From contig NC_060110.1 in the NCBI RefSeq assembly GCF_021155765.1, positions 496,001-560,000 on the forward strand: a DNA stretch of 64,000 nucleotides, written 5' to 3'. Origin of the DNA: Diprion similis. Its lineage: Eukaryota; Arthropoda; Insecta; Hymenoptera; Diprionidae. Under the pieces are notes generated by a model. It was given only the letters and a program-made list of their open reading frames with translations. It had not been told where the DNA came from and did not search any database. The position numbers were made by a program, and so were the translations under genes. Positions 41,485 to 51,771 of this stretch are shown here, piece by piece (the stretch's first letter is position 1; each line of letters starts with the position of its first letter).

Positions 41485-43170
41485 AGCGAAAACGCTTTCG
41501 ATATGGGTAATGGGTATTTGTCATCTTCTAAAGCCCGATTTAGCCCCGTCGAATAGTCAGCGCAAATTTGGACTTTCCCTGATGGTTTCTTGACGGTTAC
41601 AATCGGCGTCGTCCAGTCAGAAAACTTCACCGGTTGTAGTACGTCCAGGCCTTGAAGCCGGCTTATCTCATCTCCGACCGCTTCTACCATCGCGAACGGT
41701 ACTGAACGACAGGGTAAGTGTACGCTTGTGCTGCCCTCCTTGAGTCGGAACGAGACTTCGAAATTCCGACACTTTCCCAACCCCTCGACGAATAGGGCGG
41801 GGAAACGATGATGCATTTCCGTGCTGAATCCTTTTTTGTTTTGATTTTCGGTAAATTGCGGTCGCGATGAGTCTGTGCCTTTAGATATCGCGAAAGTAGT
41901 TATTGACCCCGAACTTTCCTGTGCCGTGGAATTCTCGGTTTCCTTTTCACGAGTCTCAGATCGATTACGGAACCCCGCCAATGGTTTTTCCCATAAGTCC
42001 AGTGCGTCGACTGCATCCAACCCGAAAAGGTTCAGACTCGGTGTTTTGGCGACGTGAATGTCGATTATGCCGGTTTTGTTGAATGCTGCAATGTCACTTC
42101 GGAATCGACCAAGAAGCTGCATGCCTGAGCCTCCCGCGTGGTTGACGATGGTCGGGGGAATCAGCGATGGCTTATTCATTGCCTTCCACATATTTGTTCC
42201 GATGACCGTAATATCTGATCCACAGTCCAGTTGCATGCGAATGTCGATGTCCCGTAGCGTCATGTCGAGAAATACCCGGCGGTTCTGGTGTGACACGGTT
42301 AACTTTTGTACGGTAATGTGATTATTACTCAGTACTTCCTTGGCCCCGGATTGGCAGACTTTCGCGATATGACCTTTTTTCGAACATTTGTGACACACTG
42401 CTTCTAGGAATGGACTCTCAGAACGTTGGTGTTTCGCTCCACACCCACGGCACTTTAAAACCATATCCGCCGTGCCATCGCTTTCCACCGTGTCTGTTTC
42501 CTTTTTTTGAACGAGATTCTTCCGTATGGCGTGAACGTTCAACGGTGTTGTTGCCGACGGATTTTCGAATGCTTTGACTTCGGTGTCCACGCGTTCACTC
42601 GCCACAACTTTGTCCATAAGCGCGAACAGTTTAATTTCCGGCTCCGCGTCGAGAGTTTTAAGTAGTAAGCGTTTGATGTGCGCGTGTTTATCAGAGAAAC
42701 AAAAACTCAACACGTAAACGATTACTCGAAACTCGTCCACGGAACAATGATCAAAGTCGAATCGCGTACAGTTATCGTTTACGCGGCACGCGTGTTCGGT
42801 CTGCGTCATCGAGTCGTTATGCCGGTAGCACAGATACTCGATACGTCGTCGTATCACTGACCGAGGGTCTTTGAACAGATCTGTCAGTGATGCAACGAGT
42901 TCCTCAACCGTTTTCGTCAGAGGGTCGTCTGGTGATAGTCGTTCTCTGATTTGTTTTTGAGCTTTTGGTTCCAAAGATTGGAACAATAGCCGTGTTTGCA
43001 TTTCCACGGGAAGAGTAGCATCGTCGGTGCCCAGGATGGCACGGTAGTTTTCATGCCATTCTTTGAACGAATTTATTGTCCCCTCCGCGTCGTTGACCGC
43101 GTATTGTGTTATGCGTTTGCGAAGCTCGTAACGTTGCGTGTCATCTTTGGACGGTGGGGGGCTTGACACC
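41445..43170 (-). pseudogene. Gag-protease and start of reverse transcriptase, N-terminally truncated
   Basis: Minus-strand frame: a gag region (FKEWHENYRAI, QKQIRERLSP, LTDLFKDPRSV) is followed by a knuckle CHKCSKKGHIAKVC and a protease with LDCGSDITVIG, where the usual DTG/DSG is DCG. The reverse transcriptase fingers include WTTPIVTVKKPSGKVQICAD. The first part of gag is missing, and residues before about 43165 come from adjacent DNA. A frameshift near 41460 breaks reverse transcriptase. Confidence 0.85.
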
Positions 43171-43271
43171 CCGCTATGAATAACAATTTCATTTAAAATT
43201 TTATTCGTAACAATAAATATCATACAATACGGAAAACATAATATTGCAAAATACGTTGAACTTATCCTTAA

Positions 43272-44258
43272 CTAAGAGTTGCATACGGCTCTTGCAAACG
43301 AAGATTTGTCTGCTAGTGGCCTATTATAAAAACGGCCAAACACTTGTGACGCCCCTGACCAGCCTGCTGTTCTATAAATTGTTTCCATATTGAAACCTTG
43401 GCGTGCAGCCGCTGATGTAGAGGCGTGTCTAGTACTATGGGCCGCAAAGGTCCTGTCAATGCCACTGTCGTTGAGGACTTTTTTAATCCAGTGGCTAATC
43501 GTTTGAGATGAGGCATGAGTATAAGGCGCTTTAGTAATGACGATCAGAAAAGGATCCCTGGGCGAACTAAGGGCTTTTGATCTATCTAAATAGTCGCGTA
43601 GGGTTTGTACTGGACAAAGCTGAAGTTTCTCCTTAAATGCCGGAATGATAAACCGGGGTTGATTACGATTCAGGCCTGAAGTCTTAATTCTATCGGGGAT
43701 TTCGATCCGTATTTTATCCTCTAGAAACCGAATGTTCTCGACTCTGATAAAAGACAATGTCTGAACTCTTTGAGCCGTAATAAGAGATAAAAGTACAACC
43801 AATTTTTTGGATAATTTCTCGAATGATAATTCTGAATTTGGGTAAAATTGAGAAATGTGGTCCACGACTTTACTTGGATCCCAGGTTTCGTTATACTTGG
43901 GTCTGGGTGGTTTTTGAGTTGCAAATCCTTTCATAAATCTTTTTACAAACTGATCCTGGCCTACGTTAGTCATGGTTATCAAGGAAATGGCAGAACGATA
44001 TGTATTTAACGAACTGTAAGAACCTAAGTTTGTTGCACATATTGTCAAGAATTCCAACACCGATCTTCGAGGTGGAGAGAAAACCGAAACTTGTGTATCT
44101 TGACAAAATTTCCACCAAAGTGAGACTGGCCTCTTGTATTGCTTTAATGTTGCCTGGCTTAAGGAGGCCATAGTAGTATCTAGTGCCGATCTCGGTACAT
44201 CTTGGAGGAGGAAGGCTTTCCTGATAATCTGGTCGCTACCAGGGAAAGTGAGCGCCAT
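43272..44258 (-). CDS. Tyrosine recombinase of DIRS element
   Basis: 328 uninterrupted codons. An N-terminal core-binding region (ATLKQYKRPVSLWWKFCQDT) precedes the catalytic domain, with the first arginine in TAQRVQTLSF, the HxxR box in AAHSTRHASTSAA and the tyrosine in FGRFYNRPLADKS. All conserved catalytic residues are present. The start overlaps the RNase H frame (44180-44258), as in other DIRS elements. It would recombine circular element DNA into the genome. Its intactness is notable because the rest of the element is broken. Confidence 0.9.
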   Translation of the reverse strand: MALTFPGSDQIIRKAFLLQDVPRSALDTTMASLSQATLKQYKRPVSLWWKFCQDTQVSVFSPPRRSVLEFLTICATNLGSYSSLNTYRSAISLITMTNVGQDQFVKRFMKGFATQKPPRPKYNETWDPSKVVDHISQFYPNSELSFEKLSKKLVVLLSLITAQRVQTLSFIRVENIRFLEDKIRIEIPDRIKTSGLNRNQPRFIIPAFKEKLQLCPVQTLRDYLDRSKALSSPRDPFLIVITKAPYTHASSQTISHWIKKVLNDSGIDRTFAAHSTRHASTSAAARQGFNMETIYRTAGWSGASQVFGRFYNRPLADKSSFARAVCNS

Positions 44259-44573
44259 GTTGGAAAAGATTGTCTGAAAGGAGAAGATAATAAGTCTATA
44301 TCAGGGCTGAAATATACAGGCTCAGATATAGATAAGCTCTTAAAAAGAGGAAACCAAGCTTGAGAGGGCCAATGAGGGACTACAAGAACTCCCTCCGCCT
44401 TATCTCCAGTAATTTTTCTCAACGTTCTCATAATGAGAGAAAACGGGGGAAAAGCATAAAAAAAGAAACGGGACCACGAGACCGTAAATGCATCTACTGC
44501 TGCAGCTGGCGGATCTGGGAACCATGAGAAAAAGGTCGAACATTTAGTGTTATTAAGGGTGGCAAATAAGTCC
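44180..44573 (-). pseudogene. DIRS RNase H C-terminal region
   Basis: DLFATLNNTKCSTFFSWFPD, then FFFYAFPPFSLIMRTLRKI and LVVPHWPSQAWFPLF, continues the RNase H block at 50255-50910 after the gypsy insertion. The WP.QPWYP-like motif is typical of DIRS. The frame ends in the overlap with the recombinase. Confidence 0.85.
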
Positions 44574-44577
44574 ATAT

Positions 44578-44803
44578 TGTAGGAATAAGCAAATGCGCTC
44601 CAGGAAGTACCGATAGTATATATATATGTATTCTCAGAGGTCCCACACTGGTGGTGGGGGCGCCTCGAGAGCTCAGTGTTCGACGAGCGGTCGAACGGTG
44701 CGCTACGCTGAGAAGGGGGCTGTTTGTGTGACGATCAAAAATAAATAAAATTGTATTACCCAGTTAACGCGTGCGTATATTACTTTTCAAATCCGGACCT
44801 TCA
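44578..44803 (+). repeat. 5' LTR of young gypsy element
   Basis: 226 bp, tgtaggaataagc ... cggaccttca, with an AATAAA signal near 44740. Confidence 0.95.
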
Positions 44804-44806
44804 AAA

Positions 44807-44822
44807 TCAGAAGTGGGATTCG
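44807..44822 (+). promoter_or_regulatory. Offset tRNA-Leu primer-binding site
   Basis: tcagaagtgggattcg starts four bases after the LTR. It equals the complement of tRNA-Leu from the acceptor stem inward (tRNA end ...CGAATCCCACTTCTGACACCA), but the first five bases, complementary to the CACCA end, are not matched. So the primer would pair internally to the tRNA 3' end. Confidence 0.6.
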
Positions 44823-44849
44823 GAAGAGACGGTCAGCTGTGTGCTTTCG

Positions 44850-45055
44850 ACGAACTCAAAACATTCGCCGAGCTGTGTGCCGCAAAAAAAAAAAAAAAAA
44901 GTTGTATGCTGTCGCTCTAGCTGTGTGCTTCGACAAGCTTCAAGAACAATCGTGCTGTCGTTCTAGCTGTGTGCTTCGACGGGCCTCGAGAACATTCATT
45001 GTGCTGGGTGCCGTGAAAAACAATAAGAATCGTCGTTACGCTGTGTGCTGCGACG
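44850..45055 (+). repeat. Degenerate tandem repeat in the gypsy leader
   Basis: The phrase agctgtgtgcttcgac, or a close variant, recurs about four times (near 44870, 44925, 44965 and 45040), each followed by a purine/c-rich stretch ending agaaca or similar. The spacing is roughly 45-70 bp. One run of 18 A (44883-44900) lies between. Confidence 0.55.
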
Positions 45056-45297
45056 TAATTTGGTGCTGTTAAAAACATTCGGGACTGTGCGACGCCGGTG
45101 GTTGTAAGCGACAACGAAAAAGTCGCTCGACCGCGTTTTTCTCGTTCGAGACGCCATATTGGTATTCATGCGCGCGGGCCGAACAACGCCACAACGCCGT
45201 GCGCTCCGCGGAGTGTAGAGATTGGACAAAGACTGCGTATACAATTTGTGACGGTAAATGAGAGTGCGTGGGTTCGAATCTAAGCAAATAATACGTT

Positions 45298-48200
45298 ATG
45301 GATCCAAATAAACTAAAAATTGTACAATTAAAAGAGGTACTTCAAAGGCGACAGTTACCTACGGGAGGACGAAAAGCCGATTTAATATATCGTCTGCGTC
45401 AATTAGATCCTACGGACGCGTGGGTCAACGAAGCTCAGCAAGTTATAGACCCGGCAATGCTAGCGAATAACGACGATTCTCGGGCGAACGATCAAATCAC
45501 CGAGGATTACGAAAACGAGCAAAGCCGTGTCGAGGATAATAATAATGGTTACGGCGGTAGTGTAGTAAACGGTGGCCGAGCCGGGGCGACCTTCGGTGAC
45601 GACGGTGAGCAATCGCGAGTAAACGAAGTCGATAACACCAGAGACGAAAGTTTCATCAACAACAATAATCGAAGAGAGGTCGTCGCCGATGTTCATCACA
45701 GCGCAAATACGTTTGATCAGAGAGAAGCGTATTTTATGCAAAGAGAGAGAGAGCTAATGCAGCGAGAGATAGACGTGCTAAGGCGTGAGAGTGCTCTACT
45801 AAGAGCCTCCCCCCAACCGAGTACATCGTCGACGGTGACATCTCGCCCGCAAATGAGTATCAAAAATGTAGGTGAGTTGTTGAGTGAGTTTAACGGATCG
45901 GGTGCTGATTTCGAACGGTGGAAAACGCAAGCAAACCTGCTTCGAACAACGTACGAGCTCGAAGATAATTCAGCTAAGATCATGGTGGGTTCCAAGCTTC
46001 GCGGAAGGGCTTTCAATTGGTATCACTCGCGAGTAGAGCATTTTACGATGTCGTTCGATGAGTTACTCAAGGAGATGGGAGTTATGTTTGACCAACGGCT
46101 CTCGAGACTCGAGCTGAGAAGAAAATTTGAGGCCAGGGAATGGCGCCGTAACGAGATGTTTAGCGATTATTGCCACGACAAGCTCATTCTTGGCAACCAG
46201 GTTCCTGTGGCCAGCGAAGAGATGATCGACTACATTGTAAACGGAATTCCGTCGGAACAGCTAAGGGATCAAGCTCGAATGCACTCATTTTCTTCGGTCA
46301 ATGAGCTATTGAGGGCTTTCCGGAAAATCAAACTGGAGGTTCCAAAGCAGCAAGGTCCAAAGCGCGATTTCTCGACCAACAAAGACTCGAAATACAAACC
46401 TCGAAATGAGCAAGATCAAGTGTCTCAAGTAACCACGTCGAGCAAGGAGACAGCTGAAAAAAACAAAGCAACATCGCGCGGTAACGTCAAGTGTTACCGG
46501 TGTGACGGAACGGGCCACTATGCAAAGGATTGCAAAAATCCAGCGAGGTCAGACGATCACGGCCGATTCTCCAAAGGAAACTCCGGCAAAACCGACCAAC
46601 GGCAGATTGGTTGTGTAAGCAACGATTCCGAACGAGAAGACTCATCCGGGGACGAAGACAACCTTGAGGACGAAGAAGCCCGCGGCGACGACGAAATACT
46701 ATTCGTCGATCTGAACACCAAAGTAAGCGACGATTTCCAGAAGGTTGCCGAGCTCAACATTAGGGACACCGGTAGATTCTCTTCAACGGTCAGGATAGAT
46801 ACAGGGTGTCCAATAAGTTTGATCAAGGAACAGTATGTAAGTAGTCAAAGCGTTCAACCGGCGAATTGCGTCTGGCAGCGATATCACGGACTAAACAAAT
46901 CGAGATTGCTTGTAATCGGGGTTGTTGTTGCTCAAGTTACTTTGGAAGGTGATGCTAGGCAGGTTACTCTTGGGGTCGTGACGAATGAGACAATGTCTCC
47001 TCCGGTTTTACTGGGTAGAGATACGTTGAAGTTGTTCGGGTACGAGCTTACCAAAAGTTTGATGTACGACAAAGCGGTATCGGAAATACTGAATATCGAG
47101 ATCGGACCAGAATCCGTTACCGATAATCTTCGAGTAAATCCGAGCGTTTCCGAGTCTCATCGCGTTAAATTCAAGAAAATATTCGTCGAGAACTATGAAA
47201 AACCGGAAAGACCAAGCACTCCGAAGGTGCAAGCGGAAGCTCATATCGTCTTGAAAAGTGAACAGCTCGTTCAGTTCGGTCCTCGTAGACTCGCGTACGC
47301 GGATAAGGCCAAGGTCAACGAAATACTGGATCGATTAATGGAGAGGGGGATAATTCGAAAAAGTACGTCCGAGTATAGCTCTCCGATCGTTTTGACTCGG
47401 AAGAAAAATGGTGAGATCAGAATGTGTATCGACTTTCGAGCACTGAATAAGATCATGGCACGAGAAAATTACCCATTGCCCTTAATCGAAGACCAGTTGG
47501 ACGAATTGCGAGGTAAAAAATATTTTAGTGCGCTCGATTTGAAAGACGGGTTTTATCACGTCGCCATGGCTCCTGACTCGGTTCGATATACGTCATTTGT
47601 CACTCCGATGGGACAATTCGAGTTCGTACGCATGCCATTCGGCCTTAAAATCGGCCCGCAATGTTTTCAAAGATTTATCAACGAAGTCATGGCTGACCCG
47701 ATCAAATCCGGTCAGGTTATCGTCTACATGGACGACATATTAATTGCCACCGAAACCCTCGAGCAGCACCTCGAGACTATAAGAGAGGTATTTGTGACGC
47801 TGGCCCAGAACAAATTGGAGCTACGGCTCGATAAATGCGTTTTTCTATGTACCGAGATCGATTACCTGGGGTACAGAGTTGACCAAAAGGGACTAAGTCC
47901 AACCCGAGGTGGCATAGAGGCGGTGCAAAACTTTCCTGAGCCCAGATCTATCAAGGAAATTCACAGTTTTGTCGGGCTTGCGTCATATTTCCGTAAGTTT
48001 ATCGCGGGATTCTCGGTTATCGCAAAACCACTGTACAGTCTACTCAAAAAAGATGCAACGTTTACGTTCGGTGCCGCGGAAAAATTGGCGTTCGAGAGTC
48101 TGAAACAAAAACTCACGGAGGCTCCAATATTGGCAATCTATGATCCGCATGCGTCCACCGAGTTACACTGCGACGCGAGCTCACACGGTTTCGGTGCGGT

Positions 48201-49788
48201 ACTATTGCAGCTTCAGCCAAGCCATATTATGCATCCGGTTTTCTATTTTAGCAAGCGTACGACTGAAGTCGAGTCTCGGTATCATAGCTTTGAGCTAGAA
48301 ACCCTCGCGATTGTTTACGCGTTGCGCCGGTTCCAGATATACCTTCAAGGCATTCAGTTCACCATCGTTTCTGACTGTAGCGCGGTGACACAAACGTTAG
48401 AGAAACGCGATATTAATAATCGGATAGCTAGATGGAGCATCGAATTGCAAAGTTACGATTTTAAAATCGTTCATAGACCGGGATCAAGCATGAGACACGT
48501 TGATGCTCTGAGTCGGTCATTTGGCATTCTGGTCGTTGACGATAATCCCTTCAAATGGAACCTCATGGTTTGCCAAAAGAAAGATCCGAAGATTTACGAA
48601 ATCGCGCAAAAACTCGAGAAAGGTCAGGACCCGCTTTTTGAACTTCGGGACGGTTTAGTATATCGGAAACAAGGAGACGATCTCCTGTTCGTAGTGCCGC
48701 AACAGATGGAAATAAACGTGATGATTCATTATCATAACGAGACAGGCCACGTAGGAGCTGGTAAAATGATAGAATCGATCCGACGTACCTACTGGTTCCC
48801 GCGAATACGCGAAAAATGTGAGGAGCATGTTCGGCATTGCCTGAAGTGTATCTCATTCTCTCCGCCCTCGGGAAAGAAAGAAGGCGTTTTACATCCGATT
48901 CCAAAAGGCAATATTCCGTGGCATACCTTGCACATCGACCATTTCGGGCCGGTGGATCATCGCGTCGCGATCAAGAAACATATTTTATTAGTCGTAGATG
49001 GGTTTACGAAGTTTGTTCGCCTCTATCCGACGAAAAGTACTTGCTCAAAAGAGGTCGTCGATAGTCTGCAACAGTATTTCCAAAGTTACAGCCGTCCCCA
49101 GGTAATCGTCTCTGATCGTGGGACCGCCTTCACATCGCGTGAGTTTGAAGATTTTGTCACCGAAAATAAGATAAAGCACGTTCTGATCGCAACCGGTTCC
49201 CCGCAGGCAAATGGACAGGCTGAGCGAGTAAATCGTGTACTTGCGCCGATGCTCGCTAAGTTAACGGACAATTCAAGTCGCAAACAATGGTACAAGATGT
49301 TAGTAGACGTTGAATACGCGATCAATAACACTGTAAATAGATCGACCGGGCAAACCCCAAGCCAATTGTTATTTGGAGTCGATCAGCGCGGCCCCAACAT
49401 TGACGCCGTTAAAGATTTTGTCCGCGACCACGTAGGTACTGAGATTCGCGATCTTGATAATATTCGTTCCGCGGCTGAAAAAAAAACATGTCAGGCACAG
49501 GCTGATCAAAAAAGGGCATATGATAAGAAACATAAACAACCGCGCGTGTATACAGTCGGTGATTTAATCTCGGTCAAAAACTTCGATAGCACGCCCGGAA
49601 TTTCAAAGAAAATGATACCGCGTTACAAAGGCCCGTATGAGGTAATCGAAGTCCTTCAAAATGATCGATACAAAGTGGCTGACGTTGACGGGCTCCAAAA
49701 TACTCAGCGACCATACGAAGGTATATGGGAAGCCGATAACATGCGCCCGTGGTTGTCCAACGACACATCGCGAACCGAGAATAATTGA
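45298..49788 (+). CDS. Gag-Pol polyprotein of young gypsy element
   Basis: 1,496 codons without interruption. Residues about 5-40 (LKIVQLKEVLQRRQLPTGGRKADLI...) form a SAP-like helix-extended-loop-helix. An asparagine/arginine-rich linker and an RE-rich coiled-coil region (about 140-165) follow. Gag then has a knuckle CYRCDGTGHYAKDC (about 399-412). Protease: IDTGCPISLI (Asp about 501). Reverse transcriptase: VYMDDILIA (about 808). RNase H: LHCDASSHGFGAVLL. Integrase: HNETGHVGAGKM with CLKC, then core residues Asp1214, Asp1273 and Glu1309, spaced by 35. The C-terminus has the SH3-like KMIPRYKGPYEVIEVL. Gag and Pol are in one frame, so no frameshift is needed. Confidence 0.96.
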   Translation: MDPNKLKIVQLKEVLQRRQLPTGGRKADLIYRLRQLDPTDAWVNEAQQVIDPAMLANNDDSRANDQITEDYENEQSRVEDNNNGYGGSVVNGGRAGATFGDDGEQSRVNEVDNTRDESFINNNNRREVVADVHHSANTFDQREAYFMQRERELMQREIDVLRRESALLRASPQPSTSSTVTSRPQMSIKNVGELLSEFNGSGADFERWKTQANLLRTTYELEDNSAKIMVGSKLRGRAFNWYHSRVEHFTMSFDELLKEMGVMFDQRLSRLELRRKFEAREWRRNEMFSDYCHDKLILGNQVPVASEEMIDYIVNGIPSEQLRDQARMHSFSSVNELLRAFRKIKLEVPKQQGPKRDFSTNKDSKYKPRNEQDQVSQVTTSSKETAEKNKATSRGNVKCYRCDGTGHYAKDCKNPARSDDHGRFSKGNSGKTDQRQIGCVSNDSEREDSSGDEDNLEDEEARGDDEILFVDLNTKVSDDFQKVAELNIRDTGRFSSTVRIDTGCPISLIKEQYVSSQSVQPANCVWQRYHGLNKSRLLVIGVVVAQVTLEGDARQVTLGVVTNETMSPPVLLGRDTLKLFGYELTKSLMYDKAVSEILNIEIGPESVTDNLRVNPSVSESHRVKFKKIFVENYEKPERPSTPKVQAEAHIVLKSEQLVQFGPRRLAYADKAKVNEILDRLMERGIIRKSTSEYSSPIVLTRKKNGEIRMCIDFRALNKIMARENYPLPLIEDQLDELRGKKYFSALDLKDGFYHVAMAPDSVRYTSFVTPMGQFEFVRMPFGLKIGPQCFQRFINEVMADPIKSGQVIVYMDDILIATETLEQHLETIREVFVTLAQNKLELRLDKCVFLCTEIDYLGYRVDQKGLSPTRGGIEAVQNFPEPRSIKEIHSFVGLASYFRKFIAGFSVIAKPLYSLLKKDATFTFGAAEKLAFESLKQKLTEAPILAIYDPHASTELHCDASSHGFGAVLLQLQPSHIMHPVFYFSKRTTEVESRYHSFELETLAIVYALRRFQIYLQGIQFTIVSDCSAVTQTLEKRDINNRIARWSIELQSYDFKIVHRPGSSMRHVDALSRSFGILVVDDNPFKWNLMVCQKKDPKIYEIAQKLEKGQDPLFELRDGLVYRKQGDDLLFVVPQQMEINVMIHYHNETGHVGAGKMIESIRRTYWFPRIREKCEEHVRHCLKCISFSPPSGKKEGVLHPIPKGNIPWHTLHIDHFGPVDHRVAIKKHILLVVDGFTKFVRLYPTKSTCSKEVVDSLQQYFQSYSRPQVIVSDRGTAFTSREFEDFVTENKIKHVLIATGSPQANGQAERVNRVLAPMLAKLTDNSSRKQWYKMLVDVEYAINNTVNRSTGQTPSQLLFGVDQRGPNIDAVKDFVRDHVGTEIRDLDNIRSAAEKKTCQAQADQKRAYDKKHKQPRVYTVGDLISVKNFDSTPGISKKMIPRYKGPYEVIEVLQNDRYKVADVDGLQNTQRPYEGIWEADNMRPWLSNDTSRTENN

Positions 49789-50028
49789 TTCGATAATACC
49801 GATCGTACGTACGAGCAACCCAGTATTTTTATGTAAACATTGTAACCATTTAAATGTATAACTAGATGTAAGGTGAAAGTTCTTGTTTTAATGAAAAAAA
49901 AAAAAAAATATATATATATATATGTATACACTAGAGGTAAGACAAGATTTCCTGTTATAATGAAAAAAAAAAAAAAAAAAAATTGTGTCCACAAGTTCGA
50001 GGACAAACTTGGGTCAGGCCGGCCGAAT

Positions 50029-50254
50029 TGTAGGAATAAGCAAATGCGCTCCAGGAAGTACCGATAGTATATACATATGTATTCTCAGAGGTCCCACACT
50101 GGTGGTGGGGGCGCCTCGAGAGCTCAGTGTTCGACGAGCGGTCGAACGGTGCGCTACGCTGAGAAGGGGGCTGTTTGTGTGACGATCAAAAATAAATAAA
50201 ATTGTATTACCCAGTTAACGCGTGCGTATATTACTTTTCAAATCCGGACCTTCA
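50029..50254 (+). repeat. 3' LTR of young gypsy element
   Basis: 226 bp, one difference from the 5' LTR. The preceding 3' untranslated region has two long A runs (about 49894-49908 and 49963-49982) and an (ta)n stretch. Confidence 0.95.
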
Positions 50255-50910
50255 ATATCAAACTTGCCAAAAATAAGGTTAACTTTCCTAAATGCATAAT
50301 CCGCCAACTCCCACTCAGTCTCTTCCGATAAAATTCTTGACTCTTCATCGGCAATAAAATTTCGGCTCGAACTAATATGAGATGCGAAAATCCAAATGTT
50401 TTTCTTTTCGTACCACTGCCATATTTCCTTGCTCAGAGTCGACAGGTTTGGGAATTGAATGCTACTCATCTTGTTAATGTAAGAAATAGCAGTGGTGTTA
50501 TCGATTCTTAAAAGTATCTGGCATGACTTGAGATCTTTTACAAAGCACTTCAACCCGTAAAAGGCTGTCTTTAGTTCGAGAAAATTAATCTGATAATTCT
50601 GCTCTACCAAATTCCACCATCCACGGGTCTTTTTCTTTTCCCAAGCGGCACCCCAACCCGAACGAGATGCATCTGAATAAATTTCCATCTCGTAGTAGTC
50701 GTCTCTGATTGTGCTGGAAGTACTGTTTATGTTATTGATCCACCAATTGAGATCTGCAGCTAACAGGGGGGCTAAGGTCATTTTAGCTTCGTAATTACTA
50801 TAAAATTTGTCCAATGCTAAAATTTTTTGTCTCTCCAAGATCTTTGTGTAAAGGAAGCCATATTTAACTGCTGGACAGGCTGCAATCAAAAATTCCAATG
50901 AATTGGGCAA
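50255..50910 (-). pseudogene. DIRS RNase H, main part
   Basis: MEIYSDASRSGWGAAWEKKK carries the first RNase H aspartate. INFLELKTAFYGLKCF, LLRIDNTTAISYINKM and FASHISSSRNFIADEESR follow, a typical DIRS order. The frame then runs into the gypsy LTR at 50254. Upstream (LPNSLEFLIAACPAVKYG) joins reverse transcriptase by a frame change near 50940. Confidence 0.88.
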
Positions 50911-50939
50911 GTTCCCTAATACGACAAGAATTTCTGTTC

Positions 50940-51745
50940 TTAAAACTCACTGCCAGATTCAAGATCTTTGTCCGTTTTTCTGCTGTCAAGCTAATTGACA
51001 TCAACTGAGAATTTATAATAAATCCCAAGAATTTTTGTTCTGTCGCTGGTAATAGATGAGACTTATCTAAATTGATCCTAAACCCTAGAGACTGTAAGAG
51101 TTCCCTGGTAGCACAGACGCTTATTTGGCATTTTTGACTACAAGGTGCTAAAAGTAAAAAATCATCTCAATAGTTTACAGACTGAAAACCCTGTGATCTT
51201 AGTGAAAATAAAACAGGCCTCATAATTTTCGTGAACACGTAGGGTGCTGTACACAATCTAAAGAGTAAGCAATTAAATTCGTAAATAACGCCCTCGAATT
51301 TGAATCTTAAAAATTTTTTAAGATGTGTATCTATTGGGATCGTGAAATAAGCATCTTCAAGATCAATTGTTGCCATGAAACAGTCTGGGGAGATTAATCT
51401 AATTACAGTTTTCCAGTCCTCAAGTTTGAAATGTGGAGCAACCATGAACTTATTCAGTTTTTTCAAATTCAAGATAAATCTTTTCCCTCCATTGGGTTTA
51501 TCAATCAGAAAAAAGGATGATACAAAGCCTTCCTCGACCGGTAAACAAGTTGAGATCGCGCCTTTCGCAATCAATGTTTGTATCTCAGTTATACAAGCTA
51601 ACCTATCTTGTGGAGAAAAGGGTTGAATTTCAGGAATCTTGTATTGAATTGGCTTAGAAATAAAAGGTATTTTATAACCCGAAATTGTCTCAAGGACGGC
51701 CTGATCTGACGTAATATTGAGCCAGTTTTCATAAAAGGAAGCAAG
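50940..51745 (-). pseudogene. DIRS reverse transcriptase with a stop inside the YxDD motif
   Basis: The frame runs GYKIPFISKPIQYKIPEIQP, FFLIDKPNGGKRFILNLKKL, MATIDLEDAYFTIPI and FRLCTAPYVFTKIM. The catalytic motif reads Y-stop-D-D, with TGA at about 51164-51166, where a leucine or valine would be expected. The same frame continues beyond it (DDFLLLAPCSQKC ... LGFRINLDKSHLLPATEQKF). A single change thus ends the protein at its active site. Confidence 0.85.
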
Positions 51746-51771
51746 ACAACCAGCTATAAGCTGTACCTGGT

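Larger units (their letters stand above)
38646..43170 (-). mobile_element. Truncated Ty3/gypsy element (mag/K02A2.6-like), minus strand
   Basis: On the minus strand the order is gag, protease, reverse transcriptase/RNase H, integrase, purine tract (ctggggaggatga at 38818-38830) and one LTR (38646-38817). The 5' LTR and the start of gag are missing; sequence changes to DIRS-related DNA near 43170. Frame and stop defects separate the three main blocks. It interrupts the LINE at 38645. Confidence 0.85.
44578..50254 (+). mobile_element. Young, apparently intact Ty3/gypsy element
   Basis: Two 226-bp LTRs (44578-44803; 50029-50254) differ at one position that I can see (a t/c change in the tatata stretch). 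atat flanks both sides (44574-44577, 50255-50258). One uninterrupted 1,496-codon Gag-Pol ORF fills the interior, with no env. The element lies inside the DIRS RNase H gene, plus strand. By LTR identity it is the most recent large insertion in the window and could be able to move. Confidence 0.95.

Noticed and set aside
45460-49331. Minus-strand frames inside the young gypsy Gag-Pol
   Set aside because: Antisense shadows of an intact, clearly recognised plus-strand polyprotein.
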